Shown: piece by piece, positions 1 through 8,696 of the stretch
Numbering within the stretch: position 1 is the stretch's first letter
How the letters are laid out: the number at the start of each line of letters is the position of its first letter
NCBI RefSeq assembly: GCF_001426505.1
Contig: NZ_LMEV01000020.1
Span: 119,827-177,604, forward strand
Source: Variovorax sp. Root473
Lineage (GTDB): Bacteria; Pseudomonadota; Gammaproteobacteria; Burkholderiales; Burkholderiaceae_C
DNA: 57,778 nucleotides
Direction: 5' to 3'
Made by a program: the position numbers and the translations under genes
Notes under the pieces: model-generated
Seen by the model: the letters and a program-made list of their open reading frames with translations, nothing else
Databases searched by the model: none
Told to the model about the DNA's origin: nothing

Positions 1-677
1 GTCACGGCCAGCGCGCGCAGCTTGCCGCTGCGCACATGCTGCAGGGCCGGCGCGATGTCGGTAAACATGAGCTGCAACTGGCCGCCGAGCAGGTCGGTCA
101 GCGCGAGCGCGCTGCCCTTGTAGGGCACGTGCACCATGTTCGCCGCGGTCGCGACCTTGAACATCTCCGCGCCCAGGTGTTGCGGGCTGCCGTTGCCGGC
201 CGAGCCGTAGCTCAGCGCATCGGGCCGCGACTTGGCGAGCGCCACCAGCTCGGCCAGCGTGTTCGCCGGCACCGACGGATGCACCACCACCATCAGCGGC
301 ACGGAGCCGATGAGGCCGACCGGCGCGAAGTCTTTCGCCGGGTCGTACGAGAGCTTCTTGTAGAGCCAGGGGTTGATGGCGAGCGTGGTGCTGGTCGCGA
401 CCAGCAGCGTCGAGCCGTCGGGCGCCGCGCGCGCCACCTGCGAGGCACCGATGGCGGTGCCGGCCCCGGGCCGGTTGTCCACGATCACGGTGCGGCCCAG
501 CGCGGAGCCCAGCTGCTGCGCGATGAGCCGGCCGAGCATATCGGTCGTGCCGCCGGGCGCGTAGGGCACGACGATGGTGATGGGCTTCTCGCCTTGTGCG
601 CGCACGAGGGCGGGGCCTGCGGCGCAGGCGGCGACGGACAGCGCGCCCAGATGGCGCAAGGCATGGCGACGGTTCAT
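1..677 (-). CDS. Bug-family tripartite tricarboxylate transporter receptor (partial, C-terminus outside window)
   Basis: This is a periplasmic solute-binding protein of the Bug/TctC family, which captures carboxylates or aromatic acids. About 225 residues are visible from the N-terminus; family members run to about 320, so roughly 95 C-terminal residues lie beyond base 1. The start has a secretion signal with a double arginine (MNRRHALRHLGALSVAACA). Family motifs follow: ITIVVPYAPGGTTD, then VDNRPGAG, then APDGSTLL, and later VHVPYKGS. The ATG at 677 overlaps the stop of the upstream FAD monooxygenase by 4 bases (ATGA), so the two are translationally coupled. No TctA/TctB membrane genes are visible. 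The ligand cannot be read from the sequence. The monooxygenase partner suggests an aromatic or cyclic acid, which is inference. Confidence 0.9.
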   Translation of the reverse strand, partial: MNRRHALRHLGALSVAACAAGPALVRAQGEKPITIVVPYAPGGTTDMLGRLIAQQLGSALGRTVIVDNRPGAGTAIGASQVARAAPDGSTLLVATSTTLAINPWLYKKLSYDPAKDFAPVGLIGSVPLMVVVHPSVPANTLAELVALAKSRPDALSYGSAGNGSPQHLGAEMFKVATAANMVHVPYKGSALALTDLLGGQLQLMFTDIAPALQHVRSGKLRALAV

Positions 678-2374
678 TGGCTTGTCTCTCTTTCTTTTTC
701 GGATGTCGGTGTGGCCACCACGGCGGCGCCGCGCAGCAGGTCGACCAGCGCGAGCGCGTCGGCCGGCACGGCATGCCCGCGCCAGGCCACGTGCTGGTCG
801 GGGCGCGAGATGACGAGCGGCCGGTCGTACACCGCGGTGGCGGCCGAGGCGCGGATGTCGAGCGTGCGCAGAGGCAGGCCGCGCGCCGCGGCGGCGGCTT
901 CGAGCGGCGCGACATCGATCGCGGGGTCGAAGCGCAGCAGCGTGTAGCCCTCGCCGGGCATCGCCATGGCGTCGTACAGCGAGCGCCCGTCGTCCAGCCA
1001 CAGGTGCGGCGTGCGGCAGCCCGGCACGGTCGAGGGCGTGAACTCGTACATCGTGTAGGCGGGCGCGGCCTCGCCGTCGTAGGCGATGAGCGGCGAGCCC
1101 TCGTAGAAGTAGCCGAAGTTGAGCCCGCCGCAGCAGTACTGCTGCACGTTCAGGTCGTACAGCGCCTGGCCGCGTGCGGCGCGCAGCGCGTCGCCCTCGG
1201 GCCCGGGCGCCTCGATGTTCTCGGGCACGCCTTCGCGCTGGCGCTGCAGGGCCAGCGCGTGGTTCATCGCGAACCGCGACACCTGCTCGGTGATCGGCTG
1301 GCGCTCGGCCTCGTGCGCCGCGAGCGCAGCCTCGGCCAGCCAGCCGTGCAGCCGGCCCGCGAGCAGCCACGAGAGATTCATCGCATCGGCGATGCCGGCG
1401 TTCATGCCGTAGCCCGCCATCGGAATCCACAGGTGCGCCGCGTCGCCGCAGATGAATACGCGCCGGTCGCGGAAGCGGTCGGCCACGAGCCGGCGCCCGA
1501 CCCAGTCTTCGTTGGAGATCACCTGGTACTCGAAGTCGTCGCCCACGCCGAGGATCTGGCGGATTGCCCAGTCGCGGTCGACCGAGTCGAAGTCGGTCTC
1601 CTCGGGCAACAGGTAGTTGTGCAGCAGCCAGGTCTCGCGCCCGTCGATGGCGTACACGTTGCCGCAGCGGCGCGGGTTCAGCGCGAAGGTGGCCCAGGCC
1701 GGCGGGTGCTTCAGCAGGCCCAGCAGCCCGGGCGTGCGGAAGTACGTCGACTGCACGCGGCCCACCACGTCGGTGCCGTGCAGGCTGGCGCCGATCTTCT
1801 TGCGCACCGTCGAGCGGCTGCCGTCGCAACCGACGAGGTACTGGCAGCGGATGCGCACCGCGCGGCCGTCGTCCAAGTCCACGCCGGTGGCCCACACGCC
1901 GTCGTCGTCCTGTTCGAAGTCGTCGATGCGCGTGCGGTTGCGGATGCGCAGGCCGGGCGTGCCCTCGGCATGCGCGAACAGCACCGGTTCGAGAAAGATC
2001 TGGTTGATGCGGTGCGGCGGCTCGGCCGTGGGCCACCAGGTGTCGGGGCCGCCGGTGGCGGTGTAGCGATCGCGACGCGCGGGGATCGGAATGCGCGACA
2101 GCTCCATGCCCGTCACGGCCGTGCGATAGGCCACGTCGTTCGGGTAGTCGGCCGGCAGGCCCGCCTCGCGCAGCGCCTGCGCCACGCCCAGGCGGCGGAA
2201 CACCTCCATCGAGCGCGCCGCCACGTGGTTGCACTTCACGTTGGGCGGCTCGCCACGGTGGCGGATCTCGGTCATCAGCACGTCGATGCCGCGTTGCGCC
2301 AGGTCGATGGCCAGCGTCAGCCCCACGGGGCCGGCGCCGACGATCAGCACCTGGGCTTGCAGTTGCTCGGTCAT
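674..2374 (-). CDS. FAD-dependent aromatic-ring monooxygenase (class A, MhpA/TfdB-like)
   Basis: This 566-residue flavoprotein belongs to the group that hydroxylates phenolic or aromatic rings with NAD(P)H and O2. The N-terminal dinucleotide motif GAGPVGLTLA is at about residues 12-21. The middle DG motif is LVGCDGSRSTVR, and the GD motif is FICGDAAHLWIPMAGYGMN. The last ~150 residues match the position of the thioredoxin-like C-terminal domain seen in the phenol hydroxylase/MhpA branch. It is co-transcribed with the Bug receptor downstream (ATGA overlap) and is divergent from the LysR gene at 2449, which probably controls it. The exact substrate is not recognisable. The length and the domain order support a real intact enzyme. 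Confidence 0.9.
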   Translation of the reverse strand: MTEQLQAQVLIVGAGPVGLTLAIDLAQRGIDVLMTEIRHRGEPPNVKCNHVAARSMEVFRRLGVAQALREAGLPADYPNDVAYRTAVTGMELSRIPIPARRDRYTATGGPDTWWPTAEPPHRINQIFLEPVLFAHAEGTPGLRIRNRTRIDDFEQDDDGVWATGVDLDDGRAVRIRCQYLVGCDGSRSTVRKKIGASLHGTDVVGRVQSTYFRTPGLLGLLKHPPAWATFALNPRRCGNVYAIDGRETWLLHNYLLPEETDFDSVDRDWAIRQILGVGDDFEYQVISNEDWVGRRLVADRFRDRRVFICGDAAHLWIPMAGYGMNAGIADAMNLSWLLAGRLHGWLAEAALAAHEAERQPITEQVSRFAMNHALALQRQREGVPENIEAPGPEGDALRAARGQALYDLNVQQYCCGGLNFGYFYEGSPLIAYDGEAAPAYTMYEFTPSTVPGCRTPHLWLDDGRSLYDAMAMPGEGYTLLRFDPAIDVAPLEAAAAARGLPLRTLDIRASAATAVYDRPLVISRPDQHVAWRGHAVPADALALVDLLRGAAVVATPTSEKERETSQ

Positions 2375-2431
2375 GGGTCGCTTGTCTCCTGATTCTTGCG
2401 AGGCGCCATTACAGTGCCGAACCGGCTCACG

Positions 2432-2448
2432 GAAAAAGTGAAACTTTC
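2432..2448. promoter_or_regulatory. Imperfect palindrome in the divergent LysR/monooxygenase region
   Basis: The 17 bases just before the LysR start codon read GAAAAAGTGAAACTTTC, with GAAA and TTTC ends as an inverted repeat. The whole divergent gap is only 74 bp (2375-2448), so any operator for both genes must lie here or inside the coding ends. A LysR autoregulatory site is a reasonable guess. No clear -35/-10 pair was found. Confidence 0.3.
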
Positions 2449-3375
2449 ATGGCCATTCATAAAAAACCACTATCAATGCGCGGCGTGCCTTCTGTGCGGC
2501 AACTGCGCGCGTTCGCGGCCGTGTACCACAGCGGCCAGCTGTCGAGCGCGGCGGCTGCGCTGTCGCTGACCCAGCCGGCCGTCAGCGTGCTGCTGCGCGA
2601 ACTCGAAGCGCGGCTTGGCGTGCGCCTGTTCGACCGCACCACGCGTTCGCTGCAACGCACCGAGGCCGCGAACGAAGCCATCGGCTATGCCGAGCGCGTG
2701 CTCGCCGAACTCGATGCGCTTGGCACCGGCATGGCCGAGCTGGCGGCGGGCCGGCGTGGGCGCGTGCGCATCGCGGCCACGTCCACCATCGCGCAGACGC
2801 TGATGCCCAAGGCCCTGCGCCGCTACCTCGACCTGCACCCCGAGGTGAAGGTCGCCATCGAAGACTGCGCACCCGGGCAGTTCGTGGAGAAGGTGCTCGG
2901 CGAGCAGGTCGACTTCGGCGTGGGCACGCTGCAGGCACGCACGCCGGGGCTCGAGCAGCGCGTGTTCGTGCACGACCACCTCGCGGTGATTGCCGACCTC
3001 GACCTGCGCCTGCCCGGCACCGACCGCATCACCTGGCGGCAGCTCGCGGGCCATCCGCTGATCACGGTCAAGCCCGGGTACGGCGTGCGCAGCAGCATCG
3101 ACATCGCCGCGGCAACCGCTGGCGTGCGGCTGGACATCGCCTACGAGGTGACGCTGTTGACCACGGCGCTCGCGATGGCGGCCAGCGGGCTCGGGCCGGC
3201 GCTGCTGCCGGCGTCGATCCTCGCGCATGCCGACCACACGCGGCTGGTGGCGCGGCGGCTCATGCGCCCGACGGTGGCGCGCAACATCGCGGTCGTGACG
3301 CGGCAGGGCCGCACGCTGTCGCCGGCCGCAGCGGCGTTCGCGGACCTGCTTGTGCGCGAATTCGCCATCGCCTGA
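2449..3375 (+). CDS. LysR-family transcriptional regulator
   Basis: This 308-residue regulator has a typical N-terminal winged helix-turn-helix (VRQLRAFAAVYHSGQLSSAA, then LSLTQPAVSVLLRELE). The rest is a periplasmic-binding-protein-like effector domain. It is divergent from the FAD monooxygenase/Bug receptor pair, which is the usual layout for a LysR activator of a catabolic operon. The ATG at 2449 is used; an internal ATG at 2476 (MRGVPSVRQLRAF) would give a start closer to the family norm and cannot be excluded. The effector is probably the substrate of the neighbouring pathway, which is inference. Confidence 0.92.
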   Translation: MAIHKKPLSMRGVPSVRQLRAFAAVYHSGQLSSAAAALSLTQPAVSVLLRELEARLGVRLFDRTTRSLQRTEAANEAIGYAERVLAELDALGTGMAELAAGRRGRVRIAATSTIAQTLMPKALRRYLDLHPEVKVAIEDCAPGQFVEKVLGEQVDFGVGTLQARTPGLEQRVFVHDHLAVIADLDLRLPGTDRITWRQLAGHPLITVKPGYGVRSSIDIAAATAGVRLDIAYEVTLLTTALAMAASGLGPALLPASILAHADHTRLVARRLMRPTVARNIAVVTRQGRTLSPAAAAFADLLVREFAIA

Positions 3376-3398
3376 ACCGCGCCCCCTAAACTCGCCGC

Positions 3399-4790
3399 AT
3401 GGCCAAGGACAAAACAACTTTCGTCTGCAGCGAATGCGGCGGCACCAGCCCCAAGTGGCTCGGCAAATGCCCCAGTTGCGGGGCATGGAACACACTCATC
3501 GAACAGGTCGCCGGCGCGGCCAACGGACCGTCCAACAACCGCTTCGGCACGCAGTTCGCGTCGCTCGCGGGTGCATCGGAACTCACCACGCTGTCGGAAA
3601 TCGAGGCGACCGATGTCGCCCGCACGCCCACGGGGCTCGACGAACTCGATCGCGTGCTCGGCGGCGGCATTGTGTCGGGCGGCGTCACGCTGATCGGCGG
3701 CGACCCGGGCATCGGCAAGTCGACGCTGCTGCTGCAGGCGGTCGACGCGCTGCAGCGCGCGGGGCAGAACGCGCTGTACGTCACCGGCGAGGAAAGCGGA
3801 TCGCAGGTCGCGCTGCGCTCCAAACGGCTCGGGCTCGACCACTCGCAGGTGCAGGTGCTGGCCGAGATCCAGCTCGAAAAAATCATCGCCACGCTCGATG
3901 CCACGCGCCCGGCCATCGCGGTGATCGACTCGATCCAGACCGTGTACTCCGACCAGCTCACCTCGGCGCCCGGTTCGGTGGCGCAGGTGCGCGAATGCGC
4001 GGCGCACCTCACGCGCTTTGCCAAGACCAGCGGCACGGCCGTGGTGCTGGTGGGCCACGTCACGAAGGAAGGCGCGCTCGCGGGCCCGCGCGTGCTGGAG
4101 CACATGGTCGACACGGTGCTGTATTTCGAAGGCGACACGCACTCGAGCTTTCGCCTCGTGCGCGCCATCAAGAACCGCTTCGGCGCGGTGAACGAGATCG
4201 GCGTGTTCGCCATGACCGAGCGCGGCCTGAAGGGCGTGACCAACCCGAGCGCGATCTTCCTGAGCCAGCATGCCGAGCCGGTGCCCGGCAGCGTGGTGCT
4301 GGTCACGCTCGAAGGCACGCGGCCGATGCTGGTCGAAATCCAGGCGCTGGTCGACAACGGCGGACCGAGCCCGCGCCGGCTGTCGGTGGGCCTGGACCGC
4401 GACCGCCTCGCGATGCTGCTGGCCGTGCTGCATCGCCACGCGGGCGTGGCCTGCATGGACCAGGACGTGTTCGTCAACGCGGTGGGCGGCGTGCGCATCA
4501 GCGAGCCCGCGGCCGACCTGGCCGTGATGCTGGCCATCACCTCGAGCCTGCGCGGCAAGCCGCTGCCCAAGGGCTTCATCGCCTTCGGTGAAGTCGGGCT
4601 GGCCGGCGAGGTGCGGCCCGCGCCGCGCGGCCAGGAGCGCCTGCGCGAGGCGGCCAAGCTGGGCTTCAGCGTGGCCGTGGTGCCGAAGGCGAATGCGCCG
4701 CGCAAGGGCACGAAGGACATCGAGGGCCTGACCATTCACCCGGTCGACCGCATCGAGGAAGCGATGGACGTGGTACGGCGTCTGGACTGA
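3399..4790 (+). CDS. radA: DNA repair protein RadA (Sms)
   Basis: RadA is a RecA-related, DnaB-like ATPase that promotes branch migration during recombinational repair. The 463 residues show every expected block in order. A four-cysteine zinc ribbon (C10, C13, C24, C27) comes first. A Walker A motif GGDPGIGKSTLL lies near residues 100-110. The RadA-specific KNRFG motif is in AIKNRFGAVNEIGVF. A C-terminal Lon-protease-like domain carries PRPAPRG-like elements (GEVGLAGEVRPAPRG). The start at 3399 has no Shine-Dalgarno. Instead TAAACT (3387-3392) sits 6 bases before the ATG, a leaderless-type arrangement seen at several genes here. It follows the LysR gene by 23 bp but is probably transcribed separately. 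Confidence 0.97.
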   Translation: MAKDKTTFVCSECGGTSPKWLGKCPSCGAWNTLIEQVAGAANGPSNNRFGTQFASLAGASELTTLSEIEATDVARTPTGLDELDRVLGGGIVSGGVTLIGGDPGIGKSTLLLQAVDALQRAGQNALYVTGEESGSQVALRSKRLGLDHSQVQVLAEIQLEKIIATLDATRPAIAVIDSIQTVYSDQLTSAPGSVAQVRECAAHLTRFAKTSGTAVVLVGHVTKEGALAGPRVLEHMVDTVLYFEGDTHSSFRLVRAIKNRFGAVNEIGVFAMTERGLKGVTNPSAIFLSQHAEPVPGSVVLVTLEGTRPMLVEIQALVDNGGPSPRRLSVGLDRDRLAMLLAVLHRHAGVACMDQDVFVNAVGGVRISEPAADLAVMLAITSSLRGKPLPKGFIAFGEVGLAGEVRPAPRGQERLREAAKLGFSVAVVPKANAPRKGTKDIEGLTIHPVDRIEEAMDVVRRLD

Positions 4791-4845
4791 CACTCGCACG
4801 TGCGCGCGCCGGCACGACAACACTCACATTCAGGAGGCCCCCGCC

Positions 4846-6363
4846 ATGCAACTCATCGTCTCTGCCGGGCTGATCGCGGTGGTCGTGCTGTGGGGGCTGG
4901 TCTCTCCCGCGTCGCTCGACCGCGTGTTCAGCACCGCGCTCGCCGACATCACGCGCAACTTCGGCTGGTTCTACCTGTGGGTGGTGCTCGGGCTGGTGGT
5001 GCTGGCCTTCTTCCTGGCGTTCAGCCGTTTCGGCGACCTGAAGCTGGGCGACGAAGACGACGAGCCGGAGTTTTCCATCGGCGCGTGGTTCTCGATGCTG
5101 TTCGCGGCCGGCATGGGCATCGGCCTGGTGTTCTGGGGCGTGGCCGAGCCGATCTCGCACTACGCGAACCCGCCGCCCGGCGTGATCGCCGCCTCGCCCG
5201 ATGCCGCGGGCGTGGCCATGCGCTACGCCTTCTTCCACTGGGGGCTGCACCCGTGGGCGATCTACGGCATCGTGGGTCTGTCGATCGCCTTCTTCAGCTT
5301 CCGCCGCAAGGCGCTGCCGCTGGTCAGTTCGGCCACCGAGGCGCTGCCATGGCGCTTCGTGCAGCGGCTGTCGCCGGCCTTCAACGTGCTGGCCGTGGTG
5401 GCCACGGCCTTCGGCGTGGCAGCCTCGCTGGGCATGGGCGCCACGCAGATCAACAGCGGGTTGCACGCGGCCTTCGGAACGGACATCGGCCGCTGGGCGC
5501 AGGCGACGATCATCGTGGTGACGACGGCGCTGTTCATCACCTCGGCGGTCACCGGCGTCGAGCGCGGCGTGAAGTGGCTGTCGATGGGCAACCTGGTGGT
5601 GGCGGCGCTGCTGGCGCTCACGGTGCTGGTCGTGGGGCCGACCATTGCCATCGTCGAGACCTTCACCAATACGCTGGGCGCGTACCTCGCCGATTTCGTG
5701 CGCATGAGCCTGCGCATGAATCCGTTCCGCAACAGCTCGTGGGTGGCCGACTGGACCTTGTTCTACTGGGCCTGGTGGCTCGCGTGGTCGCCGTTCGTGG
5801 GCCTGTTCATTGCGCGCGTCTCGCGCGGCCGCACGATCCGCCAGTTCATCCTCGGCACGGTGATCGCGCCCACGCTGGTGGGCTTCGCCTGGTTCTCGGT
5901 GTTCGGCGGCGCGGCGCTCAACTTCGAGATCTTCCAGGGCGTGCCGCTGGTCGAGTCGGTGAAGGCCGACGTGTCGACCACCATGTTCGTGATGTTCAAG
6001 GCCATGCCCATGGGTGGGCTGCTGTCGGTCGTGGCCACGCTGCTGGTGTTCGTGTTCTTCGTGACCTCGGGCGATTCCGCGACGCTGGTGCTGGGCATCA
6101 TGAGCACCAAGGGCAACCCGAACCCGCCGGCCCGCGTCAAGATCACCTGGGGCGTGCTGGTGGCGGCCATTGCGCTGAGCCTGCTGTTCGCGGGCGGCAT
6201 CAAGGCCATACAGACGGCGACCATCGTGTTCGCCTTGCCGTTCGCGTTCGTGATCCTGCTGATGGCGCTGTCGGTCACGCTGGCCATCCGCGACGACTGG
6301 AAGGCCGAGCAGAAGCGTGAACGCGAACTGCGGCGCAAGATGCGGCAGCTTGTGAACTGGTAG
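4846..6363 (+). CDS. BCCT-family betaine/choline/carnitine transporter
   Basis: This is an inner-membrane secondary transporter for quaternary amines such as glycine betaine or choline. It has 505 residues and about 12 hydrophobic segments. The glycine-rich substrate/sodium segment GMGIGLVFWGVAEPISHY is at about residues 90-107. The BCCT signature is WWLAWSPFVGLFIARVSRGR, followed by TIRQF. The N-terminus is short and the C-terminal tail is short and basic, unlike long-tailed osmosensing BetP/BetT forms, so osmotic gating is not evident. A good Shine-Dalgarno (AGGAGG, 4831-4836) precedes the ATG. No choline-oxidation genes are adjacent, so the substrate is open. Confidence 0.94.
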   Translation: MQLIVSAGLIAVVVLWGLVSPASLDRVFSTALADITRNFGWFYLWVVLGLVVLAFFLAFSRFGDLKLGDEDDEPEFSIGAWFSMLFAAGMGIGLVFWGVAEPISHYANPPPGVIAASPDAAGVAMRYAFFHWGLHPWAIYGIVGLSIAFFSFRRKALPLVSSATEALPWRFVQRLSPAFNVLAVVATAFGVAASLGMGATQINSGLHAAFGTDIGRWAQATIIVVTTALFITSAVTGVERGVKWLSMGNLVVAALLALTVLVVGPTIAIVETFTNTLGAYLADFVRMSLRMNPFRNSSWVADWTLFYWAWWLAWSPFVGLFIARVSRGRTIRQFILGTVIAPTLVGFAWFSVFGGAALNFEIFQGVPLVESVKADVSTTMFVMFKAMPMGGLLSVVATLLVFVFFVTSGDSATLVLGIMSTKGNPNPPARVKITWGVLVAAIALSLLFAGGIKAIQTATIVFALPFAFVILLMALSVTLAIRDDWKAEQKRERELRRKMRQLVNW

Positions 6364-6370
6364 CTCAAGG

Positions 6371-6407
6371 AAAAAAATGCCCGGCGCGTGGTGGTCGCGC
6401 CGGGCAT
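6371..6407 (-). terminator. Intrinsic terminator of the lipoprotein gene
   Basis: A perfect 12-bp stem (6377-6388 with 6396-6407) and a 7-base loop is followed, on the minus strand, by seven U from the A-tract at 6371-6377. It ends the leftward transcript of the lipoprotein gene at 6460-6915. It may also act weakly for the BCCT gene coming from the left, but that side has no U-tract. Confidence 0.8.
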
Positions 6408-6459
6408 ACCCTCCCTACCTTCCCTGGCCTCCCTGGCCTTCTTTCTGTGTGACGTCTGC

Positions 6460-6915
6460 CTAGCTTCCGATGTGCATCGTGAACGCCGGCCCGTTGTTGA
6501 GCACGCACTGGCCGCTGCCCAAGGTGGCGGAGTTCATCGTGTACTGGCAACTCAGATTGCCGCCGCGACTGCCGGTGGCGTTCGCCACGCCAGCGGTGCG
6601 CGAGCCGGCCACGCGGGTCGCCTCTCCCTGGAACTGTTCGGCACCGATCTGCGCATTGAAGTGGCCGCGGCCGTTCATGTCGTTGGTCACCGTGCCCCCG
6701 ACGGCGCCGTAGCGCGCGGCTTCGGCGTTCGACGGATAGAGCCGCGCGCTGAAGGTCTGAGACACCGGCCCCGGTGCAACGGCGTAGCTTTGCTGCGACG
6801 GCGCGATGGGAGCGGGTTGGCCGAGCGGCACCACGTAGCAGCCGCTGAGTACGGTGCCCGCGAGTGCGGCGGCAAGGGTGAGTCGAACGAAAGTGACGGA
6901 GCGCGGGATGTTCAT
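6460..6915 (-). CDS. Small outer-envelope lipoprotein, function unknown
   Basis: The protein has 151 residues from the ATG at 6915 (MNIPRSVTFVRL). Its signal peptide ends in a lipobox, LSGC, with the cysteine at about residue 26, so it is predicted to be lipidated. The mature part is short, alanine/glycine-rich and contains VGGTVTNDMNGRGHFNAQ and NLSCQYTMNS; I do not recognise a named domain. An upstream in-frame GTG/ATG would extend the protein but would bury the signal peptide, so the 6915 start is preferred. It stands alone between the BCCT transporter and a divergent membrane-protein gene, and has its own terminator. Confidence 0.75.
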   Translation of the reverse strand: MNIPRSVTFVRLTLAAALAGTVLSGCYVVPLGQPAPIAPSQQSYAVAPGPVSQTFSARLYPSNAEAARYGAVGGTVTNDMNGRGHFNAQIGAEQFQGEATRVAGSRTAGVANATGSRGGNLSCQYTMNSATLGSGQCVLNNGPAFTMHIGS

Positions 6916-7018
6916 GCGTATCTCGGTGGCCCGGGCAGATGCCCGTGCGGCGAAATGTGCCCGCACCTCTCGCTGCCCCCTGCGCTTTTCGCCGCGAGTA
7001 CCGCTTTGTGCACCCGGC

Positions 7019-7037
7019 GGTAGCCACGGTGGCTACC
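7019..7037. repeat. Perfect 9+9 inverted repeat in an intergenic region
   Basis: GGTAGCCAC and GTGGCTACC are separated by a single G. The repeat lies 70 bp upstream of the membrane-protein gene at 7108 and 104 bp upstream of the divergent lipoprotein gene at 6915. It has no U-tract on either side, so it is more like an operator or a structural hairpin than a terminator. Confidence 0.4.
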
Positions 7038-7107
7038 CCGGTGGGGTCGGGGCGCTCGTTCGCCGGGGCCTCCGGGGGCGTGCGTGCCGGGCGGCGACAA
7101 TGCGCCC

Positions 7108-7527
7108 ATGAATTTCCAGAAATTGCTGGTGCCCGTGGGGGCCGTCGTTCTCCTCGGCCTGTCCTGGCACCAATACGGATGGGGCGGCGTGGCGTTTGCC
7201 GGCGGCGCCATCGTGATGTTCCTGCTGATGCACTTCAACCGCGCGATGCAGGTGCTCAAGCGGGCCGCCGACCGGCCCATGGGCACGGTGGCGAGCTCGG
7301 TGATGCTCAATGCCAAGCTCAAGCCCGGCGTAACGCTGATGCACGTCATTGCGATGACGCGCGCCCTCGGCGAATTGCGCTCGCCCGAGAACGAGCAGCC
7401 CGAGCTGTACCGCTGGACCGACGCCGGCGGCTCTTATGTCGATGCCGTGTTCAACGGCGGCAAGCTGCAGAGCTGGACGCTCACGCGGCCCGAGACGCCG
7501 CCCGACGAAGAAACACCCGCCGCCTGA
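7108..7527 (+). CDS. Conserved hypothetical membrane protein
   Basis: This 139-residue protein has two closely spaced hydrophobic helices at about residues 6-21 and 26-41 (LLVPVGAVVLLGLSWHQYGW, then GVAFAGGAIVMFLLM). A hydrophilic C-terminal region probably lies in the cytoplasm. I do not recognise a functional domain. The start at ATG 7108 is chosen because GACAAT (7096-7101) ends 6 bases before it with no Shine-Dalgarno, matching the leaderless pattern of radA and the TSUP gene. A GTG at 7084 in the same frame is the alternative. It is convergent with rdgC, ending 25 bp from it. Confidence 0.7.
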   Translation: MNFQKLLVPVGAVVLLGLSWHQYGWGGVAFAGGAIVMFLLMHFNRAMQVLKRAADRPMGTVASSVMLNAKLKPGVTLMHVIAMTRALGELRSPENEQPELYRWTDAGGSYVDAVFNGGKLQSWTLTRPETPPDEETPAA

Positions 7528-7552
7528 ACGCGGCGCGGGCGCGTCGTCTCAC

Positions 7553-8551
7553 TCAGAACGGCGCGTCCTCTTCCTCGGGCGCGTCGGCCTGCGTCGCAGG
7601 CGCGGTGGCGGCAGGCGCAGCCTTCGGCGCTTCGTCCGGCGGTGCCGCCGAGAACGCCGCCTCACCGCCCAGCGCATCGAGCAGCGCTGGCACCAGCTGG
7701 CCGAGTTCGCCGGTGGCAATGGCCACGTCGGCGTCGAAGTTGTCTTCCTTCTTTCCGCCTGCCGCGCCGTCGCCCGTGCCTTCGAGGAAGGTGATCTTGC
7801 GGATCAGCAGGCCGTGCGTCAGTTCGAAGGACACACGGTCGTCCCAGGTGAGCGCCAGGCGCGTGGGACGCTTGCCGTCGGTGATGTGCTGCTTGACCTC
7901 GTCGATGTCCAGCGCGTGCTTGGCGTAGCGCACCACGGCCTTCGAATCGTCGGAGGCCTTCAGCTCGCACTCGCGGTCGATGCTGAAGCCGGCCGGCGGC
8001 TCCTGCGTCAGCAGCCAGTTGGCCATGGCGGCGGCCGGCTCGATCTGCGTGTTGATCAGCGCCACGGCAAAGCCGTCGAGCGACTTCACGAGGCTGGTGA
8101 CCACTTCGTCGGCGCGCGCCGCGTTGCCGCTGTTGATCACGAGGCGGTTCTCGGCCTTGTCGATCCACACCGTGACGCGCGCGCTGCGGGTGAAGGCCAT
8201 GGGCAGCAGCTCGAGGGTGATGTCTTCCTTGAGCTCCTTCTTTTCCTTCTTGCCGGGCTTGCGGCCGGTGGTGGCCTCGATCTGGGCGCAGCGCTCGTCG
8301 AGCTTGCGGCGCACCACCGAGCCGGGGACCTGCTTGCTCTCGATCATGTACTCGACCAGCCACTGGCCGTCGATGGATTCGACCAGCGGGCCGTTGGCTT
8401 CGCCGCGGGGCTCGACCCAGCCGGCGGACTTTTCCTGCGAGGGGCCGCAAGGCACGAAGCGTTGCTTGCCGAGCCCTTCTTCTGCCTCGGTCAGTGATTG
8501 GGACCAGGCAGGTTCGATGCGATAGACGATGACGTTCTTGAATACGGACAC
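7553..8551 (-). CDS. rdgC: Recombination-associated protein RdgC
   Basis: RdgC is a ring-shaped dimeric DNA-binding protein on the nucleoid that limits RecA filament formation. The predicted protein has 332 residues from a GTG at 8551. It begins VSVFKNVIVYRIEP, which matches the family start (normally MFKN). A Shine-Dalgarno-like AAAAAGGG lies just before it. Further family blocks are QRFVPCGP, DGQWLVEYMIESKQVPGSVV and KKEKKELKEDITLELLP. The C-terminus carries an extra alanine/proline-rich acidic tail ending EEEDAPF. It is convergent with the membrane-protein gene and divergent from ilvE. Confidence 0.93.
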   Translation of the reverse strand: MSVFKNVIVYRIEPAWSQSLTEAEEGLGKQRFVPCGPSQEKSAGWVEPRGEANGPLVESIDGQWLVEYMIESKQVPGSVVRRKLDERCAQIEATTGRKPGKKEKKELKEDITLELLPMAFTRSARVTVWIDKAENRLVINSGNAARADEVVTSLVKSLDGFAVALINTQIEPAAAMANWLLTQEPPAGFSIDRECELKASDDSKAVVRYAKHALDIDEVKQHITDGKRPTRLALTWDDRVSFELTHGLLIRKITFLEGTGDGAAGGKKEDNFDADVAIATGELGQLVPALLDALGGEAAFSAAPPDEAPKAAPAATAPATQADAPEEEDAPF

Positions 8552-8628
8552 GGGAACCCTTTTTCCACTGGTTGGCACAACCGGCCATTGTCGGGCACCC
8601 TGAAGTGCAGGGCTTGCGGGCGCCGCCG

Positions 8629-8634
8629 TAAAAT
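8629..8634 (+). promoter_or_regulatory. Candidate -10 element for ilvE
   Basis: TAAAAT lies 62 bases upstream of the ilvE start codon in a G+C-rich region. No convincing -35 box is found at the expected spacing. It would give a leader of about 55 bases. Confidence 0.35.
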
Positions 8635-8696
8635 CGAAAGCTTTTGCGACTTCCCAGTGGGTCGCACCCCCACACCGCTCCCAAAGGAATCAGGAA

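Noticed and set aside
596..2392. Long open frame antisense to the first FAD monooxygenase
   Set aside because: It is rich in Arg, Ala, His and Gly as expected for the mirror of a G+C-rich gene, while the opposite strand has clear flavoprotein motifs.
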